Notes: generated by a model not told the origin, from the sequence alone. A DNA stretch of 64,000 bases from Tanytarsus gracilentus (GCA_038502055.1 JAXRKN010000014.1:297011-361010), one strand, 5' to 3'; counted from the first letter of the stretch, positions 34,209-47,970 are shown. Program-made: numbers and translations.

Positions 34209-37200
34209 ATGGAAGAATTCAAAATAAATTCAAATAAAATTCTAAAAATAAATAAAAAATCCTTCGACTCATCAAACGATAAAATTCAAATTATTCAAAT
34301 AAGTTCACAAAAAATATTTAATTATTTTCTTGAAAACTTTAAAGTAGAAAATTATCCAAACATTTTAATTGTTGTGATTGGTGTAAAATGTGATGAAGAA
34401 AATATTATTAAACTCCAAAATAAATTAAGCAACAAAATTCCACAAAATCAACCGATTTTAGTGCAAGTTAAAGATAAAAATTTTGTTAAAGAAAAAAATC
34501 AAAAACATTTTAAAATTCTTGAACTTAATTTGAGTGAAGAAGAAATTCGAAAATTCATAAATGACTCAAAGTTTTCAACCGAAATATTTTTATGTGTTCA
34601 AAAAAATTTAATCGAAGCGAATTTTAAAAAGTTTTTAAAATATGAAAGAATCATCGATAAACTTTTAATTTTTGCGATAAATTCTCACGATGATTTTTGC
34701 ATTCGACTTTTGAAACTTTTTAATCTCAACTTTTCGCATGAAGGCGAAATTTTTCACAGCGCTGTCAGGAGTAAAAATTTCGATTTATTTTTGGCATGTT
34801 TGAATGTTTTTGATGCGTCAAAAATTACTAAAAATCAAATTGAAGAACTTTTAAATTTTCAAGGCGGAGAAAAGTCACAAAAAATTCTTCTCACAGCTGT
34901 CGAGTGCAGAAACTTTAAAGTCGTCGAATTTTTACTTCAACAAACTCAGAAATTTCAGCAATTTTTCAATTTTAAATTGATAAAAAAATCTCTAAAAATT
35001 TCGGCCGATAAAAATTTTCTCGAAATTTACAAAGAAATTAAAAAAGTTTTAATTGAAGATGAAGAAAAAATTTTCAAAGACATCGAAAATTTGCATGCAA
35101 ACATTAAAAACGAAAACTTTAATGAAGTGAAAGAATTTTGTGAGAAATATCCAAAGCAACGGTTATGTTGTGGCAGTGAAAATATTTCCGCTCTCGAGTT
35201 CGCGATCCATTGCAAAAAATTCGAAATTTTCGCTTTCTTGCGAGCGAAAAATTTTTACACCGACAAAAGAGAAATTTACGATGAAAAAATTAAGAATTTA
35301 ACTTCAACCGAAAAAGCGAAAATTCGAACTGAAAACTTGAAATACATCGTGAAAAATCCGCTTTCATTTATCGGCTTGCTTCTCTCAAAATGCAACTTTG
35401 ACGCACTTTCGCCAATTTCATCGACTGAAGTTCAAGAAATGCTTTTCGATCTCAGTCAATCTCACGAGCTTTGCACTTTGTTCCGAAACGCAGCACAAGC
35501 TGACGTAAAAGTTGTGTTTGACTTTGCGACGGCGAGCGTCAAGTCGATGGACCCGAGTGCAGACGAACACACAATGGGACTCGCATACTTTCGAAGAGGC
35601 GAAATTTATGTTGGCCGCGATGAGGGAAAATTTGAACGTTATGGAACTTTCGTGCACGAACTGAGTCACTTGATATTTTATCTCATCTATGAGAACGCCG
35701 GACTGCCATACTGCAAAGATGACGAAGTGCGAGCGAATTTGTGGTCAGAAGTCGTTGAAAATGTTTATGAATCATGTCGTAAAAATCCTCAAAATTGTGA
35801 GCCGATTATTAAGTGGGTTTTTACTTGCTATAATTACGGCTATGAACAAAAGGCCGAACTTGCGGTGCGAGTCAATCACTTAATCGCTCGATACATAAGT
35901 GAACCTCAAAAAATTAACGATTTAAAATTTTTTTATCAGCAACTTTTTGACTTTCACAATGATTTTATAATTCCTGATTTAAATATTCCGAATGTTTTTC
36001 GATTAATTAAAATTAATAACGAATTTGGGGTGGTTGATAAGATTTTAAATTCAAGTCTTCAACTTAAGCAAATTAAAGAAATTGGAATTTTGAAAATTAA
36101 ATGTGAAAAGGTAATTTTAACCTCAAACGTCCCGAAATTAAGTTTGGCGAAGATTTTTATGGAGATTAAAAATAATTCACAAGAAAAACTTGATTTGAAA
36201 GTTAAAAATATTTTTGTGGATTGTGAAAAACTTGAAAAAAATTTAAAAGATGAATTTTTGGATTTAATTGAAAGTTCGGAAATTGAAAGAATTATTTTTG
36301 ATGTCGGTGAAAATTCTCAAAATATTTTCGACTTTGTTAAAGATTTAAAAGTTAAAGCTCAAATTTTTGTAATTTGTAGCGAGGAAAATGTGAAAAAATT
36401 TGACAATTTTAGAATTTTTTCATCAAATTTTGACGACAAAAGTTTGACAAATTTAAGTAAACGAAAACTTTTAGAAAAATTCGTCAATTTTCAAGGAAAA
36501 ACTTTCAAAATTTTGGATTTTTTTACATCAGTGAATTCTGAAATTCTTCCAATTTTAGAGTCAAGCAATGAAATTTCAGTAAATTGCAGAAAAAATGAAG
36601 AACATGAAAATTTTATTCCAAGAATTATTCAAAATTATGCGAAAGAATTTTCACTCGAAGATTTTCTAGAATTTGTTAAAAATGATAAAATTATTGCGAT
36701 TTCTGGCGTGTCACAAAGTGGAAAAACTTTTTACTTAAAAAAAGCTCATGAAAAATTAGTCGAAAAATATCCAAAGCATTTTATTTCATTTATCGATGCT
36801 CGACAAGTTGCCGATGAATTTTTAGATGAAAATCCTCAAAAATTTATTGCGAAAATTTTGAACTTAAATAAAATTGAAAAATTAATTTTCAGCAATAAAT
36901 TCGAGAAAGGCGAAGTGAAAATTATTTTCGATCATTTCGATAAAATTCCACTAAAAAATCGAGAAAATATTTTAAATCTCATAAAATCACAAGATAAAAA
37001 TCAAGTTTGGGTTGCAACTCAAACAAATTTTGATCTCGAAGTTTTTTCTCATAAATTAAAAGTTTTAAGTGAAAGTGAAAAAATTGAATTTCTTGTTAAC
37101 GAATGGAAAAATTCAAATTCTGATGAGAATTTTATTAAAACCTGCGCGACTTTTTTAGTTGAAAAAATTTCCCATTTAATTTTAGATCATCAAAATTTAA

Positions 37201-39308
37201 ATTTTTTCCCACTCGTCTTTAAAAAATTTGCGAAAATCTTTAAAGATGAAATTAATGAAAATTTTATCGAAAAAATTAAAGAAATTAAAATTTTTATGAT
37301 TTACAAAATTATTGTTGAAGAAAATTTAAACGTCAACATCGAAAAATCTTTCCACTTTTTCCAAATTCATCAATTTTTTGCGATCGAATATTTTTTCGAT
37401 GGAAAATACGTCGAAAAATTGAAACTCAACTGTGATTTCGGAGAATTCGCTTTGGAGGAAATTGTCAAATTTGGAATTATTAACTTTAATGAAGATTCAA
37501 GAATTTTTTTCAATCACGAAATTTTCGCGCACCATTTTTTGGCAATTTTTATTTTTGACAGTCTTAAAAATCCTTCAAAATATCACTGCAAGATTTTTGA
37601 GAAAATTCTCACCGAAGAAAAATTCAAAATTTGTCGAGTTTTTTTAAATGAAAATTTTAAAAACTTTTCAGATTTTGAGAATTTAAAAAATTTCTCGATT
37701 CCACTTAAAAATATTTTTAATTTTTTATGCATTGAAGGACATTCGAAAATTTTCAAATTTTTAATTAATTTCTTAGAGCTCGAGAAAAAAATTCCAAAAA
37801 ATTTATTTTTAAAAGAAACTTTTCTCCATTTTATGATCGAAAATTGTCAAAATGTAGAAAATATTGCGGAAACTTTTAGAGTTCTCGAAGAAAATTTTTC
37901 AAAAGAAACTCTAGAAAAATTATTGAAAGTTAAAAATGGAAATGGATGCAACATTTTGCATCTTTCAGTATTTTTGAATGATTTAAATGTCATCAAAGTT
38001 ATATGCGATTTTATTTTAAATCTTTTGACGCCGCAAGAACTTGAAATATTTTTTCGTGACGTCACAAAGTACAACAACAATTTTTTACATTTAGTCGCTG
38101 AGTTTTCGACGAAAGTTGAAATTTTTGAATATTTTTTGACGAAAATTTCCGAAAATATTCAAAGTGAAAACGAATTTTTGACGATTAAAGGTCAAAACGG
38201 CAAAAACATTCTTCAAAATTCAATTTTAAATCGAAACAATTCCGAAATATTTAAATTTGTTTTTAATTTAATTAAAACTTCTGAAGTAAATTTAAAAGAA
38301 TTGATTTTAGATAAAAATATAGAAAGTCAAAATTTGCTAACTTTGGCCGCAAATTTTGGAAAAAAATCAAATTTAGAATTTTTGTTATTGAATTTTTTTG
38401 AGATTTTTGACGATGCCGAAGCGACAAACATTTTAAAATCCACGCGAGGACACAAAGAGAGAAATTTATTGAGTTTGTTGGCGAAAAACAGCAGCGAAGA
38501 GTCTGTCAAGTTTTTCTGGTCATTTATTGAAGAGAGATTAATTAAAGACTCGATTGTTAAACTTTTCTATGACTTCGACGAAAATGGAGAAAACTTTTTG
38601 GACATTGCCGGAAAATTTGCGAGTTCTAAAGAAATTTTCGATGTTTTTTGGCTTAAAACTAAAATTTATTTTGAAAATAATAATTTACAAAATTTACTTT
38701 TTAAGACTGACATAAAAAAATCTTTGCTCGCTGTCATCGCTCAGAAAAGTGAAAAATCTTATTTTCACACTTTTGAAGAGATTTTTTGTAAAACTTACAA
38801 TCTCAAGCACATTTTCAAGCAAAATAAATATGGACAAAAATATTTTGAAATTCTCGCTCGATTTGGTTCAGTTGTGATGCTCGAAATTGCGTTTGAAAAC
38901 TTCAAAAATATTTATATCCGTTATGAACTTAAAAATTATCTAAAACCAAGCGAAGATGGAGCTAAAAATATTTTACATCACGCAGCAAAATGGAATTCCG
39001 ACCTTGAATCTGTTAAATTTATTGTAGAAAAAATTGAAAGAATTTTGGGTAAAAAAGAATTGAGAAAAATGTTAAAAATTTCAGTCAGAAGTCGATTAAC
39101 GTTACGACTGCCAATTCACTACGCACTCGAGTACAACACAGCTGAAATTTTTCGATTTTTAGCCAAAATTTATGAAGAAAAATGTAAAAATTTGTTGGTC
39201 GAAAAAGATTTTTTGTACTTTGCGTATTACAACAAAAGAGATGAAAAAATGACTGAAGCTGTCGAAGAATTTTTCTATGAAATTGTTGAAGATTTTGAAG
39301 CAATTTAA
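34209..39308 (+). CDS. Giant intronless protein: zincin-like motif, P-loop NTPase, ankyrin-like repeats
   Basis: One uninterrupted frame of 1,699 codons. Residues 1-130 look like an alpha/beta domain. About 140-340 contain weak ankyrin-like helices (AVRSKNFDLFLACLNVF, AVECRNFKVVEFLLQQ). Residues 483-487 are HELSH inside GTFVHELSHLIFYL, a zincin-type HExxH. Candidate third ligands are E514, E517 and E550 (QKAELAV). A region around 640-780 ends in KLLEKFVNFQGKTFKILDFF. Walker A is G833-VSQS-GKT840 (ISGVSQSGKTFYLKKA). A Walker B-like KIIFDHFDKI follows about 70 residues later, as in STAND/NACHT-type NTPases. From about 1,230 to the end there are roughly ten ankyrin-like repeats (NGCNILHLSVFLNDLNVIKV, NFLHLVAEFSTKVEIFEYF, AKNILHHAAKWNSDLESVKF). 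Large NTPase-ankyrin genes occur in insects; the zincin-like insertion is what is odd. Sensor or immune function is inference. Confidence 0.75.
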   Translation: MEEFKINSNKILKINKKSFDSSNDKIQIIQISSQKIFNYFLENFKVENYPNILIVVIGVKCDEENIIKLQNKLSNKIPQNQPILVQVKDKNFVKEKNQKHFKILELNLSEEEIRKFINDSKFSTEIFLCVQKNLIEANFKKFLKYERIIDKLLIFAINSHDDFCIRLLKLFNLNFSHEGEIFHSAVRSKNFDLFLACLNVFDASKITKNQIEELLNFQGGEKSQKILLTAVECRNFKVVEFLLQQTQKFQQFFNFKLIKKSLKISADKNFLEIYKEIKKVLIEDEEKIFKDIENLHANIKNENFNEVKEFCEKYPKQRLCCGSENISALEFAIHCKKFEIFAFLRAKNFYTDKREIYDEKIKNLTSTEKAKIRTENLKYIVKNPLSFIGLLLSKCNFDALSPISSTEVQEMLFDLSQSHELCTLFRNAAQADVKVVFDFATASVKSMDPSADEHTMGLAYFRRGEIYVGRDEGKFERYGTFVHELSHLIFYLIYENAGLPYCKDDEVRANLWSEVVENVYESCRKNPQNCEPIIKWVFTCYNYGYEQKAELAVRVNHLIARYISEPQKINDLKFFYQQLFDFHNDFIIPDLNIPNVFRLIKINNEFGVVDKILNSSLQLKQIKEIGILKIKCEKVILTSNVPKLSLAKIFMEIKNNSQEKLDLKVKNIFVDCEKLEKNLKDEFLDLIESSEIERIIFDVGENSQNIFDFVKDLKVKAQIFVICSEENVKKFDNFRIFSSNFDDKSLTNLSKRKLLEKFVNFQGKTFKILDFFTSVNSEILPILESSNEISVNCRKNEEHENFIPRIIQNYAKEFSLEDFLEFVKNDKIIAISGVSQSGKTFYLKKAHEKLVEKYPKHFISFIDARQVADEFLDENPQKFIAKILNLNKIEKLIFSNKFEKGEVKIIFDHFDKIPLKNRENILNLIKSQDKNQVWVATQTNFDLEVFSHKLKVLSESEKIEFLVNEWKNSNSDENFIKTCATFLVEKISHLILDHQNLNFFPLVFKKFAKIFKDEINENFIEKIKEIKIFMIYKIIVEENLNVNIEKSFHFFQIHQFFAIEYFFDGKYVEKLKLNCDFGEFALEEIVKFGIINFNEDSRIFFNHEIFAHHFLAIFIFDSLKNPSKYHCKIFEKILTEEKFKICRVFLNENFKNFSDFENLKNFSIPLKNIFNFLCIEGHSKIFKFLINFLELEKKIPKNLFLKETFLHFMIENCQNVENIAETFRVLEENFSKETLEKLLKVKNGNGCNILHLSVFLNDLNVIKVICDFILNLLTPQELEIFFRDVTKYNNNFLHLVAEFSTKVEIFEYFLTKISENIQSENEFLTIKGQNGKNILQNSILNRNNSEIFKFVFNLIKTSEVNLKELILDKNIESQNLLTLAANFGKKSNLEFLLLNFFEIFDDAEATNILKSTRGHKERNLLSLLAKNSSEESVKFFWSFIEERLIKDSIVKLFYDFDENGENFLDIAGKFASSKEIFDVFWLKTKIYFENNNLQNLLFKTDIKKSLLAVIAQKSEKSYFHTFEEIFCKTYNLKHIFKQNKYGQKYFEILARFGSVVMLEIAFENFKNIYIRYELKNYLKPSEDGAKNILHHAAKWNSDLESVKFIVEKIERILGKKELRKMLKISVRSRLTLRLPIHYALEYNTAEIFRFLAKIYEEKCKNLLVEKDFLYFAYYNKRDEKMTEAVEEFFYEIVEDFEAI

Positions 39309-39368
39309 ATGTAAAATGTAAAATGTAAAATGTAAAATGTAAAAATGTAAAAATTAAAAATGTAAAAA
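39307..39368. repeat. (ATGTAAA)n tandem repeat after the large NTPase gene
   Basis: Starts at the stop codon. Seven- to eight-bp units (ATGTAAA/ATGTAAAA) repeat about eight times in the 3' UTR region. Confidence 0.85.
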
Positions 39369-39556
39369 TAAAACTCAAACCGAAATTTTGAAATCACCAA
39401 ACTCTAAAACCCAACTGCCTCTAAAAATTATTCCAATGTTATGCTTTAATTAATTTTTTAATCAAATTATTGCATGAAAATTTCACAAAATCTCAAAACT
39501 CACTTTAGTAAAATTTTTCCCTCAAATCTTTTTCGATTTTCAATCAAACCGCAATC

Positions 39557-41317
39557 ATGAGAAAATTAATTTTGTTAATTTTAATTTCTCCAATTCTGTC
39601 AAATCGCCATAAAACCAGTTTCGATTGGCATGAACCGGCTGAGGTAAAAATTCAAGTTCTTGTCACGGGTGATAAAGAAGTTCAAGTGACTGAAAAGCCA
39701 AAAAACGACAGACTTATAGAAATGACATTGAGAAACACTTCGCTGGCTGAGTTGGGACAATTCCCGTATTACGCTTTGCTGATGATGAAGAAAAAGGGAG
39801 ATTGGTGAGTTTTAAATGAATTAAAAAAATATAAAATAATTTTTAAAAAAGTCAATTTAAAAAAATCAAAAATTCAAATTTTTAAAAATTACAAAAATTT
39901 AAGATGTTTAAAAAATTTAAAATATTAACTGGATTTTTTTGGCAATTTTGAAATTTTTGTAAAAACCAAAAATTGAGATTTAATTTTAGGCTAAAAAAAT
40001 TATACACAAATTTTTTAAAATTTTCCTAAATTTACCTTCAGGTCTCCCTACGCCGCCAGCATCATCTCCAAAAATTGGCTTCTCACCACCGCTTCCGTCT
40101 TGGTTCAAAACGATCGTGCTCGAGCTTTTGCGGGTTTAATTGATCGCACGGTGATTGTCGAAGCTGAATGGTCGAGTGGCGACATCTACAATGATTCTTT
40201 TGCTGCTCATCCATTTTATGACTCGAGAGACACAAACAAATTTAACATTGGATTAATTCATCTTTGTCGTCCGGTCATTTTTTCGATAAACATTCAACCT
40301 GCGAGAATTCCGTTGACGGTTGAAATTAAAATGTTTTTGTATGGCTTGAAAGGAACTTTGGCGGGTTTTGGAGATATGAATGGAGGTTCGATATTTATAA
40401 TGTTTATGAATTTTTTAAATTATTTAAATTCTTTAGATGGCAAAAAATCTCTCTTCATGTATTATTTTTCAAATCCTGTTTTGTCGAGTGAAGTTTGTGC
40501 GCAAAAAATCGGCGCCGGTTTTGATGAAAATCACAATATTTGTGTGAGAGCGAGACACACTCGAGGTGGATGCTGGGAGTGAGTTTAATGACATTATTTT
40601 AAAATTTTTAATTTTTTTTTTTTGAATTTTTTAAATTTTTTTGAATTTTTTTCAAAGTGATCTCGGTGGAGCTTTGACATTGGAACTTGTTGGTCGTGAG
40701 GCTATTGTTGGACTTTACATAAAAACCGACAAAAATGTATTAAAAAATTAATTTTTCCTTTCATAATTTAATTTTTAATTTACCAGTGTGAGTCCGGCAT
40801 TCCAACAATGTTCGTTAACGTTGTGCAATATGTTGATTGGATTTACAGAATGACTGACATTAAAGAGACGGCTGGCGTTAGAATCGCCAACGACAAAGAA
40901 CTCAAAGTTGCGTATGCATCAGAAATTCAGTTAGAAAAGGAATTAGCAAAACAAACACTCACCTCTGAGGATTCGAATAACAAAACTAATACGGAAAAAT
41001 CTTCAGCTCAAACAACAAAAGTAGAAGAAGGAATAACAGTGTCAAGTAAAGTTGAGGAAACCACAAAACCTGCAGTTCAAAAAGATGAAGTTGAAAAAAC
41101 AACAACAAAACCTGAAGTTCAAAAGGATGAAGCTCAATCGACGAAAACTCCAGTTCAAAAAGATGAAGTTCAAACCGCAAAACCTGAAGTTCAAAAAGTC
41201 ACAAAAGCAGTTCAAGAAGATGAAAATCAAAAATTTGATGATGATTTATCGGACGAGTATGAGGAGGAAAAAGAAGACAGAAGATTTCAGTCTGAAAGAA
41301 GAATTGGTGGACCTTAA
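39557..41317 (+). CDS. Serine protease homologue 1 (catalytically dead) with charged repeat tail
   Basis: Exons 39557-39804, 40042-40578, 40658-40736 and 40787-41317. A 51-nt in-frame segment (40386-40436), bounded by GT and AG, is probably a further intron because the two neighbouring paralogues have one at the same place. The protein has 464 residues, or 447 if that segment is removed. A signal peptide leads into a trypsin fold whose triad is lost: TTASVL stands where AAHC belongs, FNIGLI replaces the DIAL motif, and CWDDLGGAL replaces GDSGGP. The fold ends with the usual VDWIYRMT helix. The tail has imperfect PEVQKDE/PAVQKDE repeats and an acidic DDDLSDEYEEEKED stretch. Insect serine protease homologues often act as cofactors or regulators in haemolymph cascades; a role here is inference. 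Confidence 0.75.
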
Positions 41318-41803
41318 AAAAATTGAACTGTAAAAATATTTAAAAAGTTTTGAACTAAAATTTTGAAAAATAAAAATTTGAAAATTTTACATGATTAAAT
41401 TTTAAAATTAAATTCAACGAAATTCAATGCAACAAAATTTTAATTTTAATATTTTTAAAATTCAAATTTTGAATTAAAATTTGAAAAATATAATTCTTAA
41501 AATTTGACCTAATTAAATTTAACTAAATTCAAATTTTTAAAAAGTTCAAAATTTAAAGAAAAAAATTAAATTAGAATTTTGATACAAATTCAAAAATTAT
41601 TTAATAAAATTTTTATTAAAACAAAAAACTTCAAATTAATTTCAGTTCCTTAATTTTTACTTTCAAATTTCTCGCCATCCAATTATCCATAAAAAATTTA
41701 ATTAAATCCAAAATTAATTTCAATTAATTCGCTTTTGACTTTGATGAATTAATAAACCATCAAAACTTCACTAAAAGCTGAGTTGTTCAGCAATTCGGAA
41801 GCA
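41318..41803. other. Intergenic between protease homologues 1 and 2
   Basis: A/T-rich sequence with runs of AAATTCAAATTTTAAAAT; no gene. Confidence 0.5.
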
Positions 41804-43563
<1,760 letters not shown>

Positions 43564-43868
43564 TTTAAGAAGAATGAATCAAAATGAAAATGTTCAAAGT
43601 CATCAAAATTCAATCGGAGGAAAAGAGAAAACTTTAAATTTAGTTTTATTGAGAATTAAATTTTAAAAATTTAAATGTGAAAATTAAATAAAAATTAAAA
43701 AAACTATCTAAAACTTTTTCCAATTTAAAAATTTAAACCGCGGTTAACCGGTAAAAAAATTCTTTAAATTCAAATTTTCCACTTTTTAATTAAAATTGTC
43801 TCGCCTTAATCCTCGAAACAACTTTTTAGTTTTCACTCGATCATGAAGCTTTGAAGAAGTTGGCGGCG

Positions 43869-45423
43869 ATGTTTAAGTTTTTAATTTTTCTGAGTTTAAT
43901 TTCAGTGAGTTACGGAAAAGTTTGTTCGGGATTGGAAAAAATTCAAAATGGTAAAAAAACTTTAACTAAATTTATTTAATTTAAATAAATTCAATTTATT
44001 TTTTAAGGTTTTTCAGTGAGTCTTGGACAATTTCCATTTCATGTTTTAATCTTCACCAAAAGACATTGCATTTCGTGAGTTAAATTCAATTAAATAAAAT
44101 CATAATTTAATTAAATATTTCAGTGACTTTTGCGGCGGCACAATCATCCACGAAAACTGGATTCTCACAAGCGGTTATTGCCTTTATGGTCACGAACGTA
44201 TTCGAGCTTACGGAGGTGTGATTGACGTTAAAAATCTCGCGGAAGCTGAGTACATGAGTGGCGACGTACATTCGGATCATTTTGTTATTCATCCAGCTTA
44301 CAAACATCGATCAGGACGAAATAATATTGGACTTTTTTATGTGTGTGAGAAAATCAAATCATCAACTTTAGTTTCTCCCGCAAATTTACCTTCAAAATTT
44401 GAAAAATTAGACGATGGATTGACAGCAAATCTGGCTGGTTTTGGAAGTCTTAAAAAGAGTGAGTCGAAAGTGGATTTAAATTAATTAAAATATTTTAAAA
44501 TTCTTACTTTCTAGACAGAACTTCCTCTGGAGTTATGAAACAAATCACAAAAATTGTTGACATCTCAGGACTTTGCGACGAATCATTCGATGAAGGTAAA
44601 TTTATCAATTTCTAAAATTTAAATATTTAAAAAAATAAATTGAAAAAATACAAAATTTAGAATTAAATTTTTGAATTTTGCGTTGAAGAATTAATGAAAT
44701 AAATTCTGTTAATAAATTTTTTCGAACCCAAACAGGAAAATTTAAACCCGAGCAGCATTTATGTCTCAAAACTGGCGTTGAAGGTGCTGCATGTGTGAAG
44801 TAAAACAATTAAATTTTCTTACTTAAATAAATTAAATTAAATCAATTTTAGTGATCATGGCAGTGGACTTTTCGTTACTTTAAACAGTCGTCAAGCCATT
44901 CATGGAATTTTGAACTTTTACGCTGAAGTGAGTTTTATAAAATTGACAACGAATAAATTTTTAACTTTTTAAATTTCAGGAAGGCTGCGAAAAAGGATTT
45001 CCCGAAGTTTACGTTCGTGTCAAGACATATCTGAGTTGGATTTATACAGTTACTGGCATTGAAGATAGTGAAATCGATCCTGAATTAAAGTCAGAACTTG
45101 AAGAAAATAATTTTGATCTTTTAGCCGGAGAAAATCAAGAAATCAAGCCTCAAGAATCAAAAACAGAATCAACATTGAATAAAATCAACACAATTGAATC
45201 ATCGACAAGTTCAAATATTGAAGAATCAACAAAAACAGCGACAAGTTCAAATACTGAAGAATCAACAAAAACAGCTGAAAATATTGAAACTACAACGACG
45301 ATGGAAGAAACAACGCTTGAAAGCTCAACACAAAAAATTGAAATTACAACTAAAATTTCGGCAGATGACAAAAATAAAAAAGGAGGATTGAAAAAAATTC
45401 GAGTCAAAAAGAATAAAGGGTGA
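43869..45423 (+). CDS. Serine protease homologue 3 (catalytically dead) with Thr/Ser-rich tail
   Basis: Seven exons: 43869-43950, 44008-44074, 44124-44458, 44515-44595, 44736-44799, 44852-44927 and 44980-45423 (382 residues). It has a signal peptide (MFKFLIFLSLISVSYG), no acidic pro-region, and then the same trypsin-like core as homologue 2. The His, Asp and Ser positions are all lost (TSGYCL, NNIGLFYV, NDHGSGLFV). The tail carries TSSNIEESTKTA and TSSNTEESTKTA repeats and TTTTMEETT, likely O-glycosylated, and ends in a lysine-rich stretch. It sits directly after homologue 2 in the same orientation and ends about 0.5 kb before the Hip14 start. Confidence 0.8.
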
Positions 45424-45964
45424 AAAATTTATTAAAAATTAAAAACCAAACTTTTTCACATACCTAGTTAGAAATAAAAATCAATTCTTTAATGTAAAAT
45501 TTTTAAATTAGCCTCTAAAAATTCAAAACAATAGCTACTATAAAATTTCACTCTCTAACGTTTTTTAAAAATTCAAATCTTCGACTTTCGACACTAATTT
45601 TTTGACATCTGTCAAACAAAAAAACTTTTTGTTATTTTCCTTCCCAACCAAGTGAAGAAAAAGTGCAAAAAATGAAAATCTAACAAATTAAAAAGCCAAA
45701 GAGATTCGTTAAAAGTTAAAAATTTATCGCATCACAAAAAGTATTCGAAAACTTTCTCACAACATTGCTAAAAGTGAGAAAAATATTATCTAAAATTACA
45801 AATTAAAAAAATTCCTAAATTGATAAAACTGATAAGAGGCAAAAGTTGAAAATGTCACCGAAAAGAGTTGAGGAAATTTTTTGAACTCCAAAAATCATGT
45901 GATTCAAACCATTGACATTTTTAATTAGCGATAAAGTGTGAAAAAACTAATTTACCAAAGAGAG
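45424..45964. other. Hip14 upstream region
   Basis: A/T-rich sequence that probably includes the 3' UTR of homologue 3 and the Hip14 promoter and 5' UTR. No other gene is seen. Confidence 0.5.
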
Positions 45965-47970
45965 ATGTATCAAACGACTTGTGCGGCTGCGGGTGTGTGC
46001 GCTGAGGCAGATCGACCAGATCCGCTCATCGCTTACGAGCCATCCTCACTTCCAATCGAACACGATTACTCAGGTTTTGATATCGTTAAAGCGACTCAGT
46101 ATGGAGCGATTGTGAGAGTTCGAGAGCTCGTCGATTCTGGATTCGATGTAAATCAGCCAGACAGCGAGACCGTCACTCTCCTACACTGGGCGTCGATAAA
46201 CAATCGACGAGAAATTATTGCATATCTATTAGAAAAGGGAGCGAATGTTGATGCGATCGGTGGTGAATTGAATGCGACGCCTCTTCATTGGGCAACCCGA
46301 CAAGGTCACTTGAGTGCTTGCGTACAATTAATGCAATCAGGAGCTGATCCGAGTTTGAGAGATGCAGAGGGATGTTCGTGCATTCACTTAGCCGCTCAGT
46401 TTGGTCACACAGCGCTCGTTGCCTATTTCATAGCTAGAGGAGTCAATCCAGATCTACAAGATCGAAGCGGTATGACAGCGTTGATGTGGGTGAGTTCGAA
46501 AATCAATTTAAACACTCACTCGAGATGTTAAATTTATTAAATTTTTAGGCGGCATGGAAAGTGCAAGCTCTCGATCCAGTTCGCCTTCTCCTCACACTTG
46601 GAGCAAATCCATCACTCATGGACTCAACGCACGCAAATACCGCACTCCATTGGGCGATTCTCGCTCGCAATAATATCGCAATTAATACGCTCGTTGTGAA
46701 GGCGAAAGCCTGCATGGACATTCCAAATCTTCGCGGCGACACGCCACTAAAAATGCTCCAAAATCACATCGGAGCCGTTTGGTTGACGGAGAAGGTGAAC
46801 GATAAAGTTAATGAACTTACGCAGCAGCAGAGCGACTTTAAGCGCGGTCGTCGATGGCTCGTGCGAATTTCGACCGACAAACGACTCCGATGGTGGACAA
46901 TGGTTGCACTTCCATTCTTATTCTTTTACATTATTGGCATGCTCATTTCAATCGACACATATTTCGTCATTAAATTCTTCCTCTGCGGATGTCTTTACGC
47001 TATCGCATCGACAATCGGCCGGAAAATGTTTGACGATCATTTGCTGACGCTTTTACCGTTGAGCATTTACCTTGCGACTAAAATATGGTTCTACATCACA
47101 TGGATGGTTTATTTTGCACCGATTCTGCCCACAATGACAACATTTTTGTTTCTCCTTTCGTCGCTTGGCCTTTGGCATGCGTTTCTCAAGTCGTGGCGCG
47201 GTGATCCCGGAATTATTCGGCCAACAATGGAGCAGAGATTTCGAACAATTATCGAGCTATCGGAGAGAGGTGGTGCGGGCTTTGAGCCGACAGCATTCTG
47301 CAGTGCGTGCCTTGTCCGTCGACCAGTTCGATCGAAACACTGCAGTGTTTGTGACAGATGTGTTGCACGCCTCGACCATCACTGTCCGTGGGTCGGCAAT
47401 TGCATTGGAGCTAAAAATCACGTTTACTTTATTGCATTTCTCGTCATGCTGATTTTCATGTGCTTGTGGATGTTATACGGTGGATTTGTTTACTACACAA
47501 CAGTATGCGACATAAAGTTCGAGGAAGGACTCTGGGCTGCACTGACGACTGTTAATTCGTGCTCACCTTGGGTTGGATGGGTGATGTTGAATGCATTCTT
47601 ACATCTCATATGGGTCACGATACTGTTGGTGTGTCAAAAATATCAAATCGTGTGTTTAGGAATGACAACCAATGAGAGAATGAACAAAGATAGGTGAGAG
47701 ATATTTTAAAATAATTTAAAATTGTAATTTTATCAATTGTAAATTTTTAGATATCGTCACTTTATCGCAAAAGGTGGAAATTCACCCTTCGATCGTGGCA
47801 TTTGTAAAAACATCATTGAATTTTTTGAGTGCACAATTTTCGGCACTGTTAAACCTCTCCATCGAGACTGGCTCAATTTCTTCTGGACTGACTATGAGGA
47901 CGACAACAAATCCGATACGGTTGAGTTTGAACCGCTTCTGAGGGCGACTGACAATTATCAATATGTATGA
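45965..47970 (+). CDS. Hip14: Palmitoyltransferase Hip14 (ZDHHC17 orthologue)
   Basis: Exons 45965-46489, 46549-47693 and 47751-47970 encode 629 residues, close to human ZDHHC17 (632). The N-terminal half holds ankyrin repeats (ETVTLLHWASINNRREIIAY, NATPLHWATRQGHLSACVQL, GCSCIHLAAQFGHTALVAYF). Transmembrane segments follow (LPFLFFYIIGMLISI and others). Then comes the DHHC cysteine-rich domain, FCSACLVRRPVRSKHCSVCD to ARLDHHCPWVGNCIGAKNH, with the catalytic Cys in DHHC. Two more membrane segments and a conserved C-terminal region (FIAKGGNSPFDRGICKN) end the protein. The enzyme S-acylates synaptic proteins at the Golgi and in vesicles in flies and mammals. The start was placed at the ATG at 45,965, because the longer open frame upstream begins with GTG. 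Confidence 0.95.

Noticed and set aside
34209..39308. Recent transfer from an ankyrin-rich bacterial endosymbiont
   Set aside because: Ankyrin repeats and lack of introns could suggest it, but base composition resembles the surrounding genome and insect NTPase-ankyrin families provide a closer explanation; not excluded without a phylogeny.
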